Positions 1-8,232 of a DNA stretch of 64,000 bases are shown here, piece after piece. This DNA comes from an uncultured bacterium. Its GTDB lineage: Bacteria; Myxococcota_A; Polyangia; Polyangiales; Houyiibacteriaceae. The notes below the pieces were generated by a model. The model was not told the DNA's origin. It saw nothing but the letters and a program-made list of their open reading frames with translations, and ran no database searches. A program made the position numbers and the translations under genes. The DNA is taken from NCBI GenBank assembly GCA_938024995.1, contig CALJDU010000008.1, forward strand, positions 62,001-126,000, in the 5' to 3' direction. Positions within the stretch are counted from its first letter, which is position 1. The number at the start of each line of letters is the position of its first letter.

Positions 1-465
1 GACAAGCGCCACGTCGCCTTCGCGCTCCGCGTCTCGCCACACCCGAAGACGAGACGCGCCGTCGCCGACAACCCGCGTGGTGACCATCGCGCGGGTCGGG
101 TTCACCGCGCCAGAGCTGACCCCGATCGGGTAACGCCCGCGCTCTTCGCCCACGGCGTCGGCGTCGAACGCGACCACCACCGCTTCATCGAACGTCTGGG
201 GATCCAGCGCGACGTTGCGGGGCGCCGTGCCGCTGCGCGCAGGCGCGGGGATCTCGGTACACACGAGCGGAGGGAGCGCCGTGTCCGGTCGGTCGGCGTC
301 GGTCGGAGCGGTGTCCGGCGCGTCGGTGTCCGTTTGGGTGTCCGCCGCAGGAGCGTCGACCGCCGCGTCGGCGAGATCGTCGTCATCGCCGCATCCTGAC
401 CAAAGGGGAACGCAGAGAAAGCCCACGCAGAAAACACGTATGCACGACGTGAAGAGTTTCTCCAT
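1..465 (-). CDS. Lipoprotein with PhoD-like N-terminal domain (3' end outside window)
   Basis: The reading frame opens at an ATG at 465 and runs to the window edge without a stop, so only the first 155 residues are seen. An N-terminal hydrophobic segment (FCVGFLCVPLWSGC) ends in a lipobox with Cys at about residue 25. An Asp/Thr/Ala/Pro-rich linker follows, as in exported lipoproteins. The next block, YPIGVSSGAVNPTRAMVTTR, resembles the N-terminal beta-sandwich of PhoD-type alkaline phosphatases and phosphodiesterases (GVASGD..P....W.R). The catalytic metallophosphatase part would lie outside the window. Lipidation is well supported; the PhoD assignment rests on one short motif and is tentative. 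Confidence 0.72.
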   Translation of the reverse strand, partial: MEKLFTSCIRVFCVGFLCVPLWSGCGDDDDLADAAVDAPAADTQTDTDAPDTAPTDADRPDTALPPLVCTEIPAPARSGTAPRNVALDPQTFDEAVVVAFDADAVGEERGRYPIGVSSGAVNPTRAMVTTRVVGDGASRLRVWRDAEREGDVALV

Positions 466-620
466 GGCTCTTCAGTACCGCATCGGCGCGAGGCTGAGGG
501 TCGAAAACGCGCGCAACGGTCGCCGCGATCGCGCCTTACAGCGACCTTACTCTTGAGAGCGATCGGCGCAGGACTGCACATTTCACGCACGAGGCTTCGC
601 GATTCGTTCACACTGGTCGC

Positions 621-1664
621 GTGAGGGTGAGATTTGAGGGGGGCAAAGTCACGATCACGGGGCCACCGTCGCTGCGCGCCGACATCCTCCGGCGCCACAC
701 GCTCGTCCAGCACCCCGCGGTTCCGTCTGCGACGGAGAGCGGGGAGCTGTTGGTCCTCGATGTTCACTCGGACCTCACCTTGCGGGATGTGTTCGCGCGT
801 TGCCGCGACGACAAGACGCTTCGCTTCACCTACACCATCGGCGCCTCGATCGGGCGCACGGTCGCGCTCGCTCTGGCGGCGCTTCACGAACAGGCAGACG
901 AAGCGCTCGGCGCGTTCGATTGGCAGAACGTGCTGGTCACGCGCGACGGTGAGCTCGCGGTGATCCTCAACGCCTCCAACAACGCAGACACGCGCGCGCC
1001 CGAGGTCTCTCTCGGAGAGAAGCCGACCCCCGCGTCGGACGTCTTCGCGGTCTGGAAGTCACTGCAGCCGCTCTTCGCGATCGTCGACGCTCCCGCGGCG
1101 CTCCGGGGCGCCGTGCTCGGGGAAGAAGGCGCGGCGAGCGCGGCCTACCTCGCGCAGTTCGCGGAGGTCCAAGCGAAGGCCAGCGCATCCCGTCGCGGCG
1201 CTCGCTATCAAGACGTCCCGACCGCGTTGGCCGCATGGAGAGTGCTGTGGGACGAGCTCGGGATCGGTCCTGACGACGGCGCGCGAAAAGCGTTCTTGCT
1301 TAACGTGATGGGGCGGAGCGCGACGACCCCGATCACCACAAAGCGCGAACCGACATTGGTCGTCGGGACCGATACGCGCTGGGTCACGACGCCCACCGGC
1401 AAGAGCCTCGACCTCCGCCGACGCGCCGCTTGCCGCCGCATCGTCGACCATCTCTGCGCTCTCTCTGAGCGCGGGGAAGCCGCTCCGGTCGACACCGAGA
1501 CACTGATCGCGATCGGCTGGCCGGGCGAGAAGATCATGGAAGACGCCGCCAAGAACCGTCTCTACGTCACGCTCTCCCGACTGCGCGCGCTCGGCTTCGA
1601 CGAGGTGCTCGAGCACATCGACGGCGGCTACCGCATTTTGACCGCTGTTCGCGTGCGCCGCTGA
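621..1664 (+). CDS. Pseudokinase-like protein with C-terminal winged-helix domain
   Basis: 347 residues from a GTG start. Residues about 60-160 look like a protein-kinase C-lobe: a helix ending LAALHEQ, then FDWQNVLVTRDGELAVI where active kinases have HRD..P.N, and ASDVFAVWKSLQPLF where they have SDV[FW]..G..L.EL. The HRD aspartate and the DFG motif are not recognisable, so this is probably a pseudokinase. The last ~80 residues (GWPGEKIMEDAAKNRLYVTL, then LRALGFDEVLEHIDGGYRI) match an OmpR/BTAD-like winged helix that binds DNA or serves as an effector domain. There is no transmembrane segment. It stands alone between a divergent lipoprotein gene and metG. Target unknown. Confidence 0.8.
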   Translation: MRVRFEGGKVTITGPPSLRADILRRHTLVQHPAVPSATESGELLVLDVHSDLTLRDVFARCRDDKTLRFTYTIGASIGRTVALALAALHEQADEALGAFDWQNVLVTRDGELAVILNASNNADTRAPEVSLGEKPTPASDVFAVWKSLQPLFAIVDAPAALRGAVLGEEGAASAAYLAQFAEVQAKASASRRGARYQDVPTALAAWRVLWDELGIGPDDGARKAFLLNVMGRSATTPITTKREPTLVVGTDTRWVTTPTGKSLDLRRRAACRRIVDHLCALSERGEAAPVDTETLIAIGWPGEKIMEDAAKNRLYVTLSRLRALGFDEVLEHIDGGYRILTAVRVRR

Positions 1665-1780
1665 GGCTCGCCAGGCGGTCTTTCCGGGTCCGCTCGCGCC
1701 TGCTCAGGAAGGAGTCGCGCTCGCCCGGCTTCAGCACTATGTTCTCGCGCGCCTGCTCATTTGCAGGCTTTGAGGGAGCC

Positions 1781-3790
1781 ATGAGCAACGACAAGCCGTT
1801 CTACGTCACGACGCCGATCTATTACGTCAACGACAAGCCCCACATCGGGCACGCCTACTCGACCGTCGCCGCGGACATGCTCGCGCGCTACCAGAAGCTG
1901 CGCGGCCGCCCGGTTCGTTTCCTGACCGGGACCGACGAACATGGTCAGAAGATCGAGCAGAGCGCGGAGGCGCAGAAGATCGATCCGCAGGCGTTCGTCG
2001 ACCGCATGTCGCCGCCCTTCCGTGAAGCCTTCGAGGCCTACCGATGCGAGTTCGACGACTACATCCGCACGACCGAGCCGCGCCACAAGAAGAAGGTGCA
2101 GGCGCTCTGGGACAAGCTCGTCGACAACGGCGACATCTACCTCGGCGAGTACGAGGGCTGGTACTCCGTGAAGGACGAAGCGTTCATCACGGAGCAGCAG
2201 CTGAAGGAGCTCGACGAGGTCACGCGCGCGGGCGTCCAAAAGGTCAAAGAGAAGAGCTACTTCTTCAAGCTCAGCGCCTACACCGACAAGCTGCTGAAGT
2301 TCTACGAGGACCACCCGACCTTCGTGCAGCCAGAGGGTCGCTTCAACGAGGTCAAGAGCTTCGTCAAAGGCGAGCTGCGTGACCTTTCGATCTCGCGCAG
2401 CACGTTCAAGTGGGGCGTGCCGGTGCCGCGCGATCCCGAACACGTGATGTACGTGTGGCTCGACGCGCTGACGAACTACGCGAGCGCGCTCGGCGGACCG
2501 ATCGTCGACGACGAGACGCCGCACGACCTCTTCGACACGTTCTGGAACGGCGACGTCATCCACATCGTCGGCAAGGACATCCTCCGCTTCCACGCCATCT
2601 ACTGGCCGGCCTTCTTGCTCAGCGCGGGGGTCAAGCCGCCAACGCAGATCTGGGCGCACGGCTGGCTCACCATCAACGGCCAGAAGATGGGGAAGCGCTA
2701 CAACAACTTCCTGCCGCCCATCCCGCTCGCCGAGGCCTACGGCGAGGACGTGGTGCGCTACTACCTGATGCGCGAGATCGCCTTCGGGCAAGACGGCGAC
2801 TTCAGCCACAAGAACATCGTCGCGCGTTACAACGGCGAGCTCGCCAACGGGCTCGGCAACCTGCTCAACCGGATGGTCGCGAGCATCGTCAAAAAGAGCC
2901 TCGGCGGCGTGGTCCCCGAGGTCGACGTCGCGACCCTTCCCGAGCTCGACCAGCAGCTCATCGCGCTCGCGAAGAACGCCGCCTCACGCGCGGCCGGGCA
3001 CCTCGACAACATAACGCCGCACCGCGCCCTCGACACGATCTGGGAGCTGGTCAGCGCCGCGAACAAGTACGTCGACCAGACCGAGCCGTGGGCGCTCGCG
3101 AAGCTCGAGGACAAGACGCGCCTCAAGGAGGTCGCCTACGTCGTGATGGAGTCGCTTCGGTGGCTCGCCGTGATGCTCTGGCCGTTCCTTCCAAGCAAGT
3201 GTGATGGGCTCCGCGCGCAGCTCGGGATGCCCGCTTTGATGCCGACCGAGGGGCAGGACCTCTGGCCCGCCGAGTTTGGCGGCTTGACCGCGGGCACCCA
3301 GACCGCACCCGGCACCCCGCTCTTTCCCCGCATCGACGCGGACAAAGAAAAGGAGCTGCTGGTACGCCTCGGCGTGACGACGCCTGAGGAACCGAAAGAG
3401 CAGAAGAAGGTCGGCAAGAAGAAGGCCCAAAAGCAAGCGGCCGCGGAAGCCGAAGCGAGCGGAGACTTCATCGCGTTCGACGACTTCCAGAAGGTGGACC
3501 TTCGGCTCGGCCTGGTCGTCGCGGCGGAAGAAGTTAAGAAGAGCAAGCGTCTGCTCAAGCTCCAGATCGACGAGGGCGACGGCAAAACGCGTCAGATCCT
3601 CGCGGGCATCAAGGAGCACTACAGCGCCGACGACTTGATCGGGAAGCGCGTCGTCTTCGTCGCGAACCTCGCGCCGCGCAAGATGATGGGGCTGCTCTCA
3701 GAAGGCATGGTCTTGGCGGCAAGCGACGACAACGGTCTGTCGGTGCTCAGCGTCGACAAGGACATCACCCCGGGCGTGAAGGTGAAGTAG
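1781..3790 (+). CDS. metG: Methionyl-tRNA synthetase with C-terminal tRNA-binding domain
   Basis: Charges tRNA-Met with methionine in the cytosol. 669 residues from the ATG at 1781, which follows GAGGGA; an upstream in-frame ATG at 1739 adds only a non-conserved 14-residue leader. HIGH is intact at residues 21-24 (YYVNDKPHIGHAYST). The KMSKS loop reads KMGKR at about 302-306, keeping both lysines. The insert that usually carries zinc-knuckle cysteines reads GWYSVKDEAFITEQQ, so this is the zinc-free type seen in alphaproteobacteria and mitochondria. Residues ~563-669 (DFQKVDLRLG..., NLAPRKMMGLLSEGM) form the EMAP/Trbp111-like tRNA-binding domain that usually mediates dimerisation. A Lys/Ala-rich linker joins the two parts. 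Confidence 0.97.
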   Translation: MSNDKPFYVTTPIYYVNDKPHIGHAYSTVAADMLARYQKLRGRPVRFLTGTDEHGQKIEQSAEAQKIDPQAFVDRMSPPFREAFEAYRCEFDDYIRTTEPRHKKKVQALWDKLVDNGDIYLGEYEGWYSVKDEAFITEQQLKELDEVTRAGVQKVKEKSYFFKLSAYTDKLLKFYEDHPTFVQPEGRFNEVKSFVKGELRDLSISRSTFKWGVPVPRDPEHVMYVWLDALTNYASALGGPIVDDETPHDLFDTFWNGDVIHIVGKDILRFHAIYWPAFLLSAGVKPPTQIWAHGWLTINGQKMGKRYNNFLPPIPLAEAYGEDVVRYYLMREIAFGQDGDFSHKNIVARYNGELANGLGNLLNRMVASIVKKSLGGVVPEVDVATLPELDQQLIALAKNAASRAAGHLDNITPHRALDTIWELVSAANKYVDQTEPWALAKLEDKTRLKEVAYVVMESLRWLAVMLWPFLPSKCDGLRAQLGMPALMPTEGQDLWPAEFGGLTAGTQTAPGTPLFPRIDADKEKELLVRLGVTTPEEPKEQKKVGKKKAQKQAAAEAEASGDFIAFDDFQKVDLRLGLVVAAEEVKKSKRLLKLQIDEGDGKTRQILAGIKEHYSADDLIGKRVVFVANLAPRKMMGLLSEGMVLAASDDNGLSVLSVDKDITPGVKVK

Positions 3791-3791
3791 C

Positions 3792-3820
3792 TTCGGAATA
3801 GAGTCGCTGACCGGTAGGGT
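3792..3820 (+). promoter_or_regulatory. Putative promoter, leaderless type, for the lipoprotein at 3830
   Basis: A -35-like TTCGGA (3792-3797) and a -10-like TAGGGT (3815-3820) are separated by 17 bases. The GTG start codon follows only 9 bases after the -10, so transcription would begin at or near the start codon. The -35 match is weak (three of six); the support is mainly that other genes in the window show the same layout. Confidence 0.4.
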
Positions 3821-3829
3821 TCATCTCTT

Positions 3830-5230
3830 GTGTGGAGATTCCTGGTTCCCATCTGTGTTTGCGTTCTCTGCATAGGCTGCGAAGACCCCGAGCCGCGGAG
3901 TCCGCGAAACGCAGCTCCAACTGAGGCGCCTGAGGCGGAGGCGGCCGAAGCCCCCGGAGCGACGGAAGCCGCGACGGAAGCCGAGGCCCCGAACGCCCCC
4001 GAACGGGCGGAGGAGATCGCGGAACCCGCGGCGCCGGTACCGCAGCGCTTCGCGTTCGAACGACGCGGACAAGGAAACGGCGACCTCTTCTTGGGCACGC
4101 TCGTCGACGGCGAGGTGACCGAGCGCGCGATCGCGACAAGCGAAGCGCGCGAATGGCACGCGACGTTCAGCGCAGACGGCGGCACGCTCTACTACCTCAA
4201 GTCGGAACGCCCTGGACGCAGGGTCGTGAGCGACGCGGGCTCGTATCGCGGATTGATCCGGCATGAGCCGCGCGCGGCTTTGATCGCGCGGGACCTCGCG
4301 ACCGACCAAGAGACGACTCTCGCCGAACGCGTCCACTGGTACCAAAACGACGCGCGCGGTTTCTACTACGTCTCGCGCACGGAGAATCGACGGGAGGCCG
4401 GGCTCACGCAAGCCTTCAAGCTCGAGAACGGCGAGGCCACGAAGCTCGTCGACCTCTCTGACAAGGGCGTCCACTTCTGCGTCGCGGAGGACCAAGGGCG
4501 GGTCGTGGTCGCAGAGGCAGCCCGCCACTCCTACCGCAGCGGGTACGGCGTCCACGTTCGGCTTCGCGAGGCCGGCGGCTCCGACTGGACGAGCCCGATC
4601 GAGTTTCCAGACCGACGATGGTTTCGAATCAGTGGCAACCAAAACTGGGTCGGTCGGCGCTTGCACGCCTTCACGGTCTGCGCCCTCGCAGGGGAGACGC
4701 TCGACCTCGGAGACGCGGTGGTCTCGCTCTCCGACGGCGCCCCTACGTTCCGCGCGGTAGACCGACCGGAAGGCGCTCGCGGAGCAGGAGAAGAACAAAC
4801 CTACGTGCGAGGAAACGTGACCGACGAGGAGTGCGGGATCGATTCGGGCGGACGCGTTCACTACGACTTCGAACCCAACACCCAGCGCGGCGACGTTCGG
4901 ATGTTCACGGCGAGAGCCAACGGTCACTCTTTCCAAACCAACGAACCGTGGAGCCTCTCCTCGCAGGCCAATGACTCATGCACGCCTTACGCGCGCACCC
5001 GCGTCGTCGTGATCACCTCCGACAAAATCGAGACGCTCACGCACTCGAGCGTGCTTAGCGAGTACGCCGCGCACATTCACCCGACCGAGGATCGCTTGAT
5101 GCGGACGCGTGTTCGCGAGGGCGTTCCGTGGCTCATCGAGTCCAAGCTCGACGGGAGCGAAGAGCGTCGCGTGGTGGAGGGACAGTTCGGCATCTGGGCG
5201 CCGCGTAGACAACGCCCAATCTCTGAGTGA
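3830..5230 (+). CDS. Lipoprotein with probable beta-propeller (TolB/WD40-like) domain
   Basis: 466 residues from GTG. The signal peptide ends in LCIGC, a lipobox with Cys at residue 17, giving an outer-membrane or periplasmic lipoprotein. Residues ~22-75 are an Ala/Glu/Pro spacer. The rest contains repeated short strands such as EWHATFSADGGTLYYLKSE and HWYQNDARGFYYVSRTENRR, which suggest TolB/WD40-like propeller blades (F...DG..LYY). No enzymatic motif was seen. The start is chosen by the lipobox and the upstream -10 box. It converges with the methyltransferase-like gene, with a 10-bp-stem hairpin between them. Function unknown. Confidence 0.8.
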   Translation: MWRFLVPICVCVLCIGCEDPEPRSPRNAAPTEAPEAEAAEAPGATEAATEAEAPNAPERAEEIAEPAAPVPQRFAFERRGQGNGDLFLGTLVDGEVTERAIATSEAREWHATFSADGGTLYYLKSERPGRRVVSDAGSYRGLIRHEPRAALIARDLATDQETTLAERVHWYQNDARGFYYVSRTENRREAGLTQAFKLENGEATKLVDLSDKGVHFCVAEDQGRVVVAEAARHSYRSGYGVHVRLREAGGSDWTSPIEFPDRRWFRISGNQNWVGRRLHAFTVCALAGETLDLGDAVVSLSDGAPTFRAVDRPEGARGAGEEQTYVRGNVTDEECGIDSGGRVHYDFEPNTQRGDVRMFTARANGHSFQTNEPWSLSSQANDSCTPYARTRVVVITSDKIETLTHSSVLSEYAAHIHPTEDRLMRTRVREGVPWLIESKLDGSEERRVVEGQFGIWAPRRQRPISE

Positions 5231-5297
5231 ACGCACGACCCATCCCTACTTGCACCACGAAGGCGCCAACCGGAGACTGAGCGACCAGGTGACGGTT

Positions 5298-5325
5298 CTC
5301 AGGGGCGGAAGCCTTCGCCCCTGAG
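5298..5325. terminator. Perfect 10-bp-stem hairpin between convergent genes
   Basis: CTCAGGGGCG at 5298-5307 is exactly complementary to CGCCCCTGAG at 5316-5325, with an 8-base loop. It lies between the 3' ends of two convergent genes (ending at 5230 and 5334), where a bidirectional terminator is expected. There is no downstream T-tract on either strand, so it is not a classic Rho-independent terminator. It could act with Rho or as a 3'-end stabilising hairpin. Confidence 0.5.
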
Positions 5326-5333
5326 ACGAGCAC

Positions 5334-5786
5334 CTAGATCCAGCGACGCACTCGGCGCTTGTAGTCCTCGTACTCCGCGCCAAACTTCTGCTCGAGCGCG
5401 CGCTCTTCCGGTTTGATCTGAAACGTCGTGATGTACGCGACGAAGACGCCGATGAGAGCGAGGTTCGCGGGGTGACCGAGCCAGACTCCCCAGCCGCTCA
5501 ACACAAGCGCGAGCCCCAGGTACATCGGGTTGCGCGAGTAACGGTAGAGCCCCTCCACGACGAGGTGTCGCGCCTTGTCTGGCTTGAGCGGGGTCGCCGT
5601 CGTCTTCGCGCGGAAGAACGCCGCCAACGCGATGAGGTCAAACGTAAGCCCGACGCCCATGAGCACCGCGCCGACCGCCTTCCGTCCAGTGAAGTCGACA
5701 CACCATTCGGGGGATGACGACGCGACGACCCACATCGCCCCGCCCGTCACGATGCCTTGTACCGGTGGCGGCACGAGTAACTTCAT
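5334..5786 (-). CDS. Isoprenylcysteine carboxyl methyltransferase / PEMT-family membrane protein
   Basis: 150 residues with about four hydrophobic segments. The C-terminal half carries the family signature: GLYRYSRNPMYLGL, then KPEERALEQKFGAEYEDYKR before a basic end. In ICMT and phospholipid N-methyltransferase relatives these residues bind S-adenosylmethionine and the substrate at the membrane face. Bacterial members are mostly uncharacterised and may methylate lipids or small hydrophobic substrates. The length is normal for the family. It is a single gene, convergent with the propeller lipoprotein and divergent from the next one. The family is secure; the substrate is unknown. Confidence 0.9.
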   Translation of the reverse strand: MKLLVPPPVQGIVTGGAMWVVASSSPEWCVDFTGRKAVGAVLMGVGLTFDLIALAAFFRAKTTATPLKPDKARHLVVEGLYRYSRNPMYLGLALVLSGWGVWLGHPANLALIGVFVAYITTFQIKPEERALEQKFGAEYEDYKRRVRRWI

Positions 5787-5924
5787 TCAACTCGAGTACC
5801 ACGAGCGGTTCCCAAAGCGACGTTGCGCACCTGCGCATCGAAAGAGATCGCAGATGACGAGTGCGTGCAGTACTAGAGGCACCGGCGCGGAATCGTTTTC
5901 GTCGCCGGGAATGTTGGAGAAAAG

Positions 5925-7004
5925 ATGAAGACGCAAAACACTCTGGTCACGCTCTCGATCATCGTTTCGTTGGGCTGCGGCTTGGTCGGCTGCGGCTTGG
6001 TCGGCTGCGGCGCGAGCGCCCCCGCGGCGGAGACCGCGCCGGCAACCTCGGCCGCCACAGAGGTCGTCACCGAAGCGGTCGCGGACCCCGTCGCGAACGC
6101 GATCCCCGAGGCCGCTGTTCTCCTCGCCACCACCGGCGAGTTTGACGCCGAGAGCGGCGCGGATACCGTGACCCTCTACGCGGATGGGACGCTCGCCGTG
6201 GGGACCCTTCGCGGCGCCGTCGAGCTCACCGAGGCGACGGACTACTTCATGGGCGAGCAGGCCGCCGTTCGCATCCATCGTTACGACGACGCGAAGAACG
6301 CGATCATGGTGGCGCTCCCGACGAGCGACCAAGAAGACCCGCCCAACCGCTACCAGCTCTTCGTCCAGCAAGGCGACGCGCTCGTCAAAATCTTCGACCA
6401 GGTCATCGGCGTGTACGGCGTGCACGACCCCGAGATCCGCAGCAACGACGGCAGCCTTGTCATCGACGAAGACCCGCACAGCGCGTGCGCCCGCGCGAAC
6501 CCTGAGACGATGACGGAAACGAGGCCGCCGATGATGCGCCACACCTGGCGCCCGAACGCGGACGGTCAGCTGGAGCTCGCGGAGTCGGTCGAGATGGATC
6601 GTGTCGCGCACTGCGATCAGCTCCCCGCGTGTCCCTTCGTCTACCTCGTGGCGAACGATGGCAGCGAGACGTTCATGGGCGAGATCTTGAGGAACGTTGT
6701 CGGCCGCGATGCCTACCAGGCGCAGACCTTGGCGGTCGACGGGCTCAGCGCCGAGCGGGTCCGGATCACGATGCGGGAAGAGAAAGCGGAGATCACGTAC
6801 CTCGATGAGGTTCACTTGGTCGTCGACGGCGTCGCGATCTCTCCGCGGGCCTGCGACGACAGCGCGACCGCTCCCCGCTACTGCGCCGCGGACCACCAAG
6901 CGCACGTCATGAACGAAGGCGACGAGCTTGTTCTCGAGTTCGACGCGCCTGCGGGTTCGCGTGAACTCTCCGCGACCGGCTTCTACATTCCGCGTCACGA
7001 CTAA
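5925..7004 (+). CDS. Lipoprotein of unknown function
   Basis: 359 residues, start ATG preceded by GGAG (5913-5916 region). The signal peptide contains a tandem duplication giving GCGLVGCGLVGCGAS, so two consecutive LVGC lipoboxes are possible. An Ala/Thr-rich spacer follows, then a globular region with many short strands and several Cys residues (for example CARANP, CDQLPACPFVYL, CDDS, RYCAADH), consistent with an exported disulfide-containing fold. No family recognised. It converges with the FHA gene at 7012 with a gap of only 7 bases. Confidence 0.78.
   Translation: MKTQNTLVTLSIIVSLGCGLVGCGLVGCGASAPAAETAPATSAATEVVTEAVADPVANAIPEAAVLLATTGEFDAESGADTVTLYADGTLAVGTLRGAVELTEATDYFMGEQAAVRIHRYDDAKNAIMVALPTSDQEDPPNRYQLFVQQGDALVKIFDQVIGVYGVHDPEIRSNDGSLVIDEDPHSACARANPETMTETRPPMMRHTWRPNADGQLELAESVEMDRVAHCDQLPACPFVYLVANDGSETFMGEILRNVVGRDAYQAQTLAVDGLSAERVRITMREEKAEITYLDEVHLVVDGVAISPRACDDSATAPRYCAADHQAHVMNEGDELVLEFDAPAGSRELSATGFYIPRHD
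5973..6011 (+). repeat. 15-bp tandem repeat inside a lipoprotein signal peptide
   Basis: The unit GGCTGCGGCTTGGTC occurs twice (5973-5987, 5988-6002), followed by a partial copy (6003-6011). In frame it duplicates the lipobox of the lipoprotein, coding GCGLV twice. This looks like a recent slippage duplication. Confidence 0.85.
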
Positions 7005-7011
7005 GAGGCTG

Positions 7012-8232
7012 CTAGGGGTTCCGGGTCCACTCCACGTGATCCGGGACCACCCCGTCGACCTCGCCCTCGGTCACGAGGCGCGCGACCGAGGAGCACAAGA
7101 GGTCGTCGACCCGTCGCTCCGCGCCATCGAACGCGCTCGCCTTGATCACCAACGTCTTGATGGCGGGAGCGCTGCGGAGCTGCGCACGTAGCGCGGGAAG
7201 CAACGGAGCGGAGACGGTCACGTGTTCCGCACCGCAGCGATTCAAACCGGTCACCTTCGCCGCCGCGCCGATGTCCAGCGAGCGGAGCGACCTTGTCTCG
7301 CGGAGATCGTAGCCAAGCGCTTGCGTCAACGTGAGCGTGAGGAGCGACGGAAAAAGGGATCCCACTGCGTGCACCCTCCCCCGGTAGTCATAGCGCGGTT
7401 TCGGTGCGGGGTGCTTCGTCCCGAACGTCGCTCGCTTCACCGCCCGCGCGCTGCCGCAGAGCGCCGGCACGTCGACCACTTCGACCTCTTCAACGGACGC
7501 TGCGAGCGCGCTCATGTCGGCGACAAAAGGGGACGTCATCGGCACCGCGCCGCCCTCGATCGCGCGCGACGGCCACGCGAACGTGAACCGCGACGGCGCG
7601 ACCCTAAGGACGCCCGCGAGGTACGTCATCACGGGCGCGAGCCTTCCGCCCCAACGCGGCGCGTTCGCGAACTCCGGCTCCAGTTCTAGGGAACGCGCGA
7701 GCTCGACGGCCTGAAGCGGGCGCGACGCCGCGAGCGCGATCACCCGCCTCGCGTTCTGAGAGAGCCGCGCGAGCGCATCGTCTTCAAAGAACGCTCCATC
7801 GACCTGATGCTGGAGCGAGCCGAAGGGCAGGTGCTCTCCCATCGGGACGCACGACTCACGCCCGGCCGGGTCGACGAAGAGACCGCTTGGTCCGACCGGG
7901 TAGCCTCGCCAGAAGACGTGGGGATCCACGCGCTCAAACGCCATAAAACCATCTGCGCCTGGAACGGTGACGCGATCCCCAGGCGATACGCACACCTCTT
8001 TCCCGCGTTCCACGGGCCCGCCCTGTCGGCTCACCCAGATCCCGTCGGCGGTCCCCACATCGCGCACCGCCACCTCGTCTCCCTTGAGCGAGATACGAAA
8101 GTGCCGTCCCTCGATGACGCTCGCGCGGATCTGGATCGTGCACTCGGGTCGGCGCCCTACGACCTGGTCGTGCGTGATCCGGATCACTTCGTAGCTCTGT
8201 CCTTCGAAGCGGAGGTAGGCGAACCAGCTCAT
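7012..8232 (-). CDS. FHA-domain protein with C-terminal leucine-repeat-like region
   Basis: 406 residues. The N-terminus (residues ~1-95) is a forkhead-associated fold: VVGRRPECTIQI, then IEGRHFRISL, DVGTADGIWV and GDRVTVPG follow the FHA strand order. The usual Ser-x-x-His and Asn-Gly are partly changed, so phosphothreonine binding is uncertain. A helical middle region (SQNARRVIALAASRPLQAVE) precedes a C-terminal part with regular L..L.I spacing. The gene overlaps the upstream paralogue by 4 bases (ATGA, 8229-8232), so the two are translationally coupled. Probably a cytosolic scaffold in Ser/Thr-kinase signalling; the partner is unknown. Confidence 0.82.
   Translation of the reverse strand: MSWFAYLRFEGQSYEVIRITHDQVVGRRPECTIQIRASVIEGRHFRISLKGDEVAVRDVGTADGIWVSRQGGPVERGKEVCVSPGDRVTVPGADGFMAFERVDPHVFWRGYPVGPSGLFVDPAGRESCVPMGEHLPFGSLQHQVDGAFFEDDALARLSQNARRVIALAASRPLQAVELARSLELEPEFANAPRWGGRLAPVMTYLAGVLRVAPSRFTFAWPSRAIEGGAVPMTSPFVADMSALAASVEEVEVVDVPALCGSARAVKRATFGTKHPAPKPRYDYRGRVHAVGSLFPSLLTLTLTQALGYDLRETRSLRSLDIGAAAKVTGLNRCGAEHVTVSAPLLPALRAQLRSAPAIKTLVIKASAFDGAERRVDDLLCSSVARLVTEGEVDGVVPDHVEWTRNP

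Noticed and set aside
102..887. Long minus-strand open frame of 261 codons at the left edge
   Set aside because: It runs in a different frame across the real lipoprotein start at 465 and the pseudokinase gene, and its translation is Arg-rich low-complexity typical of GC-rich shadow frames.
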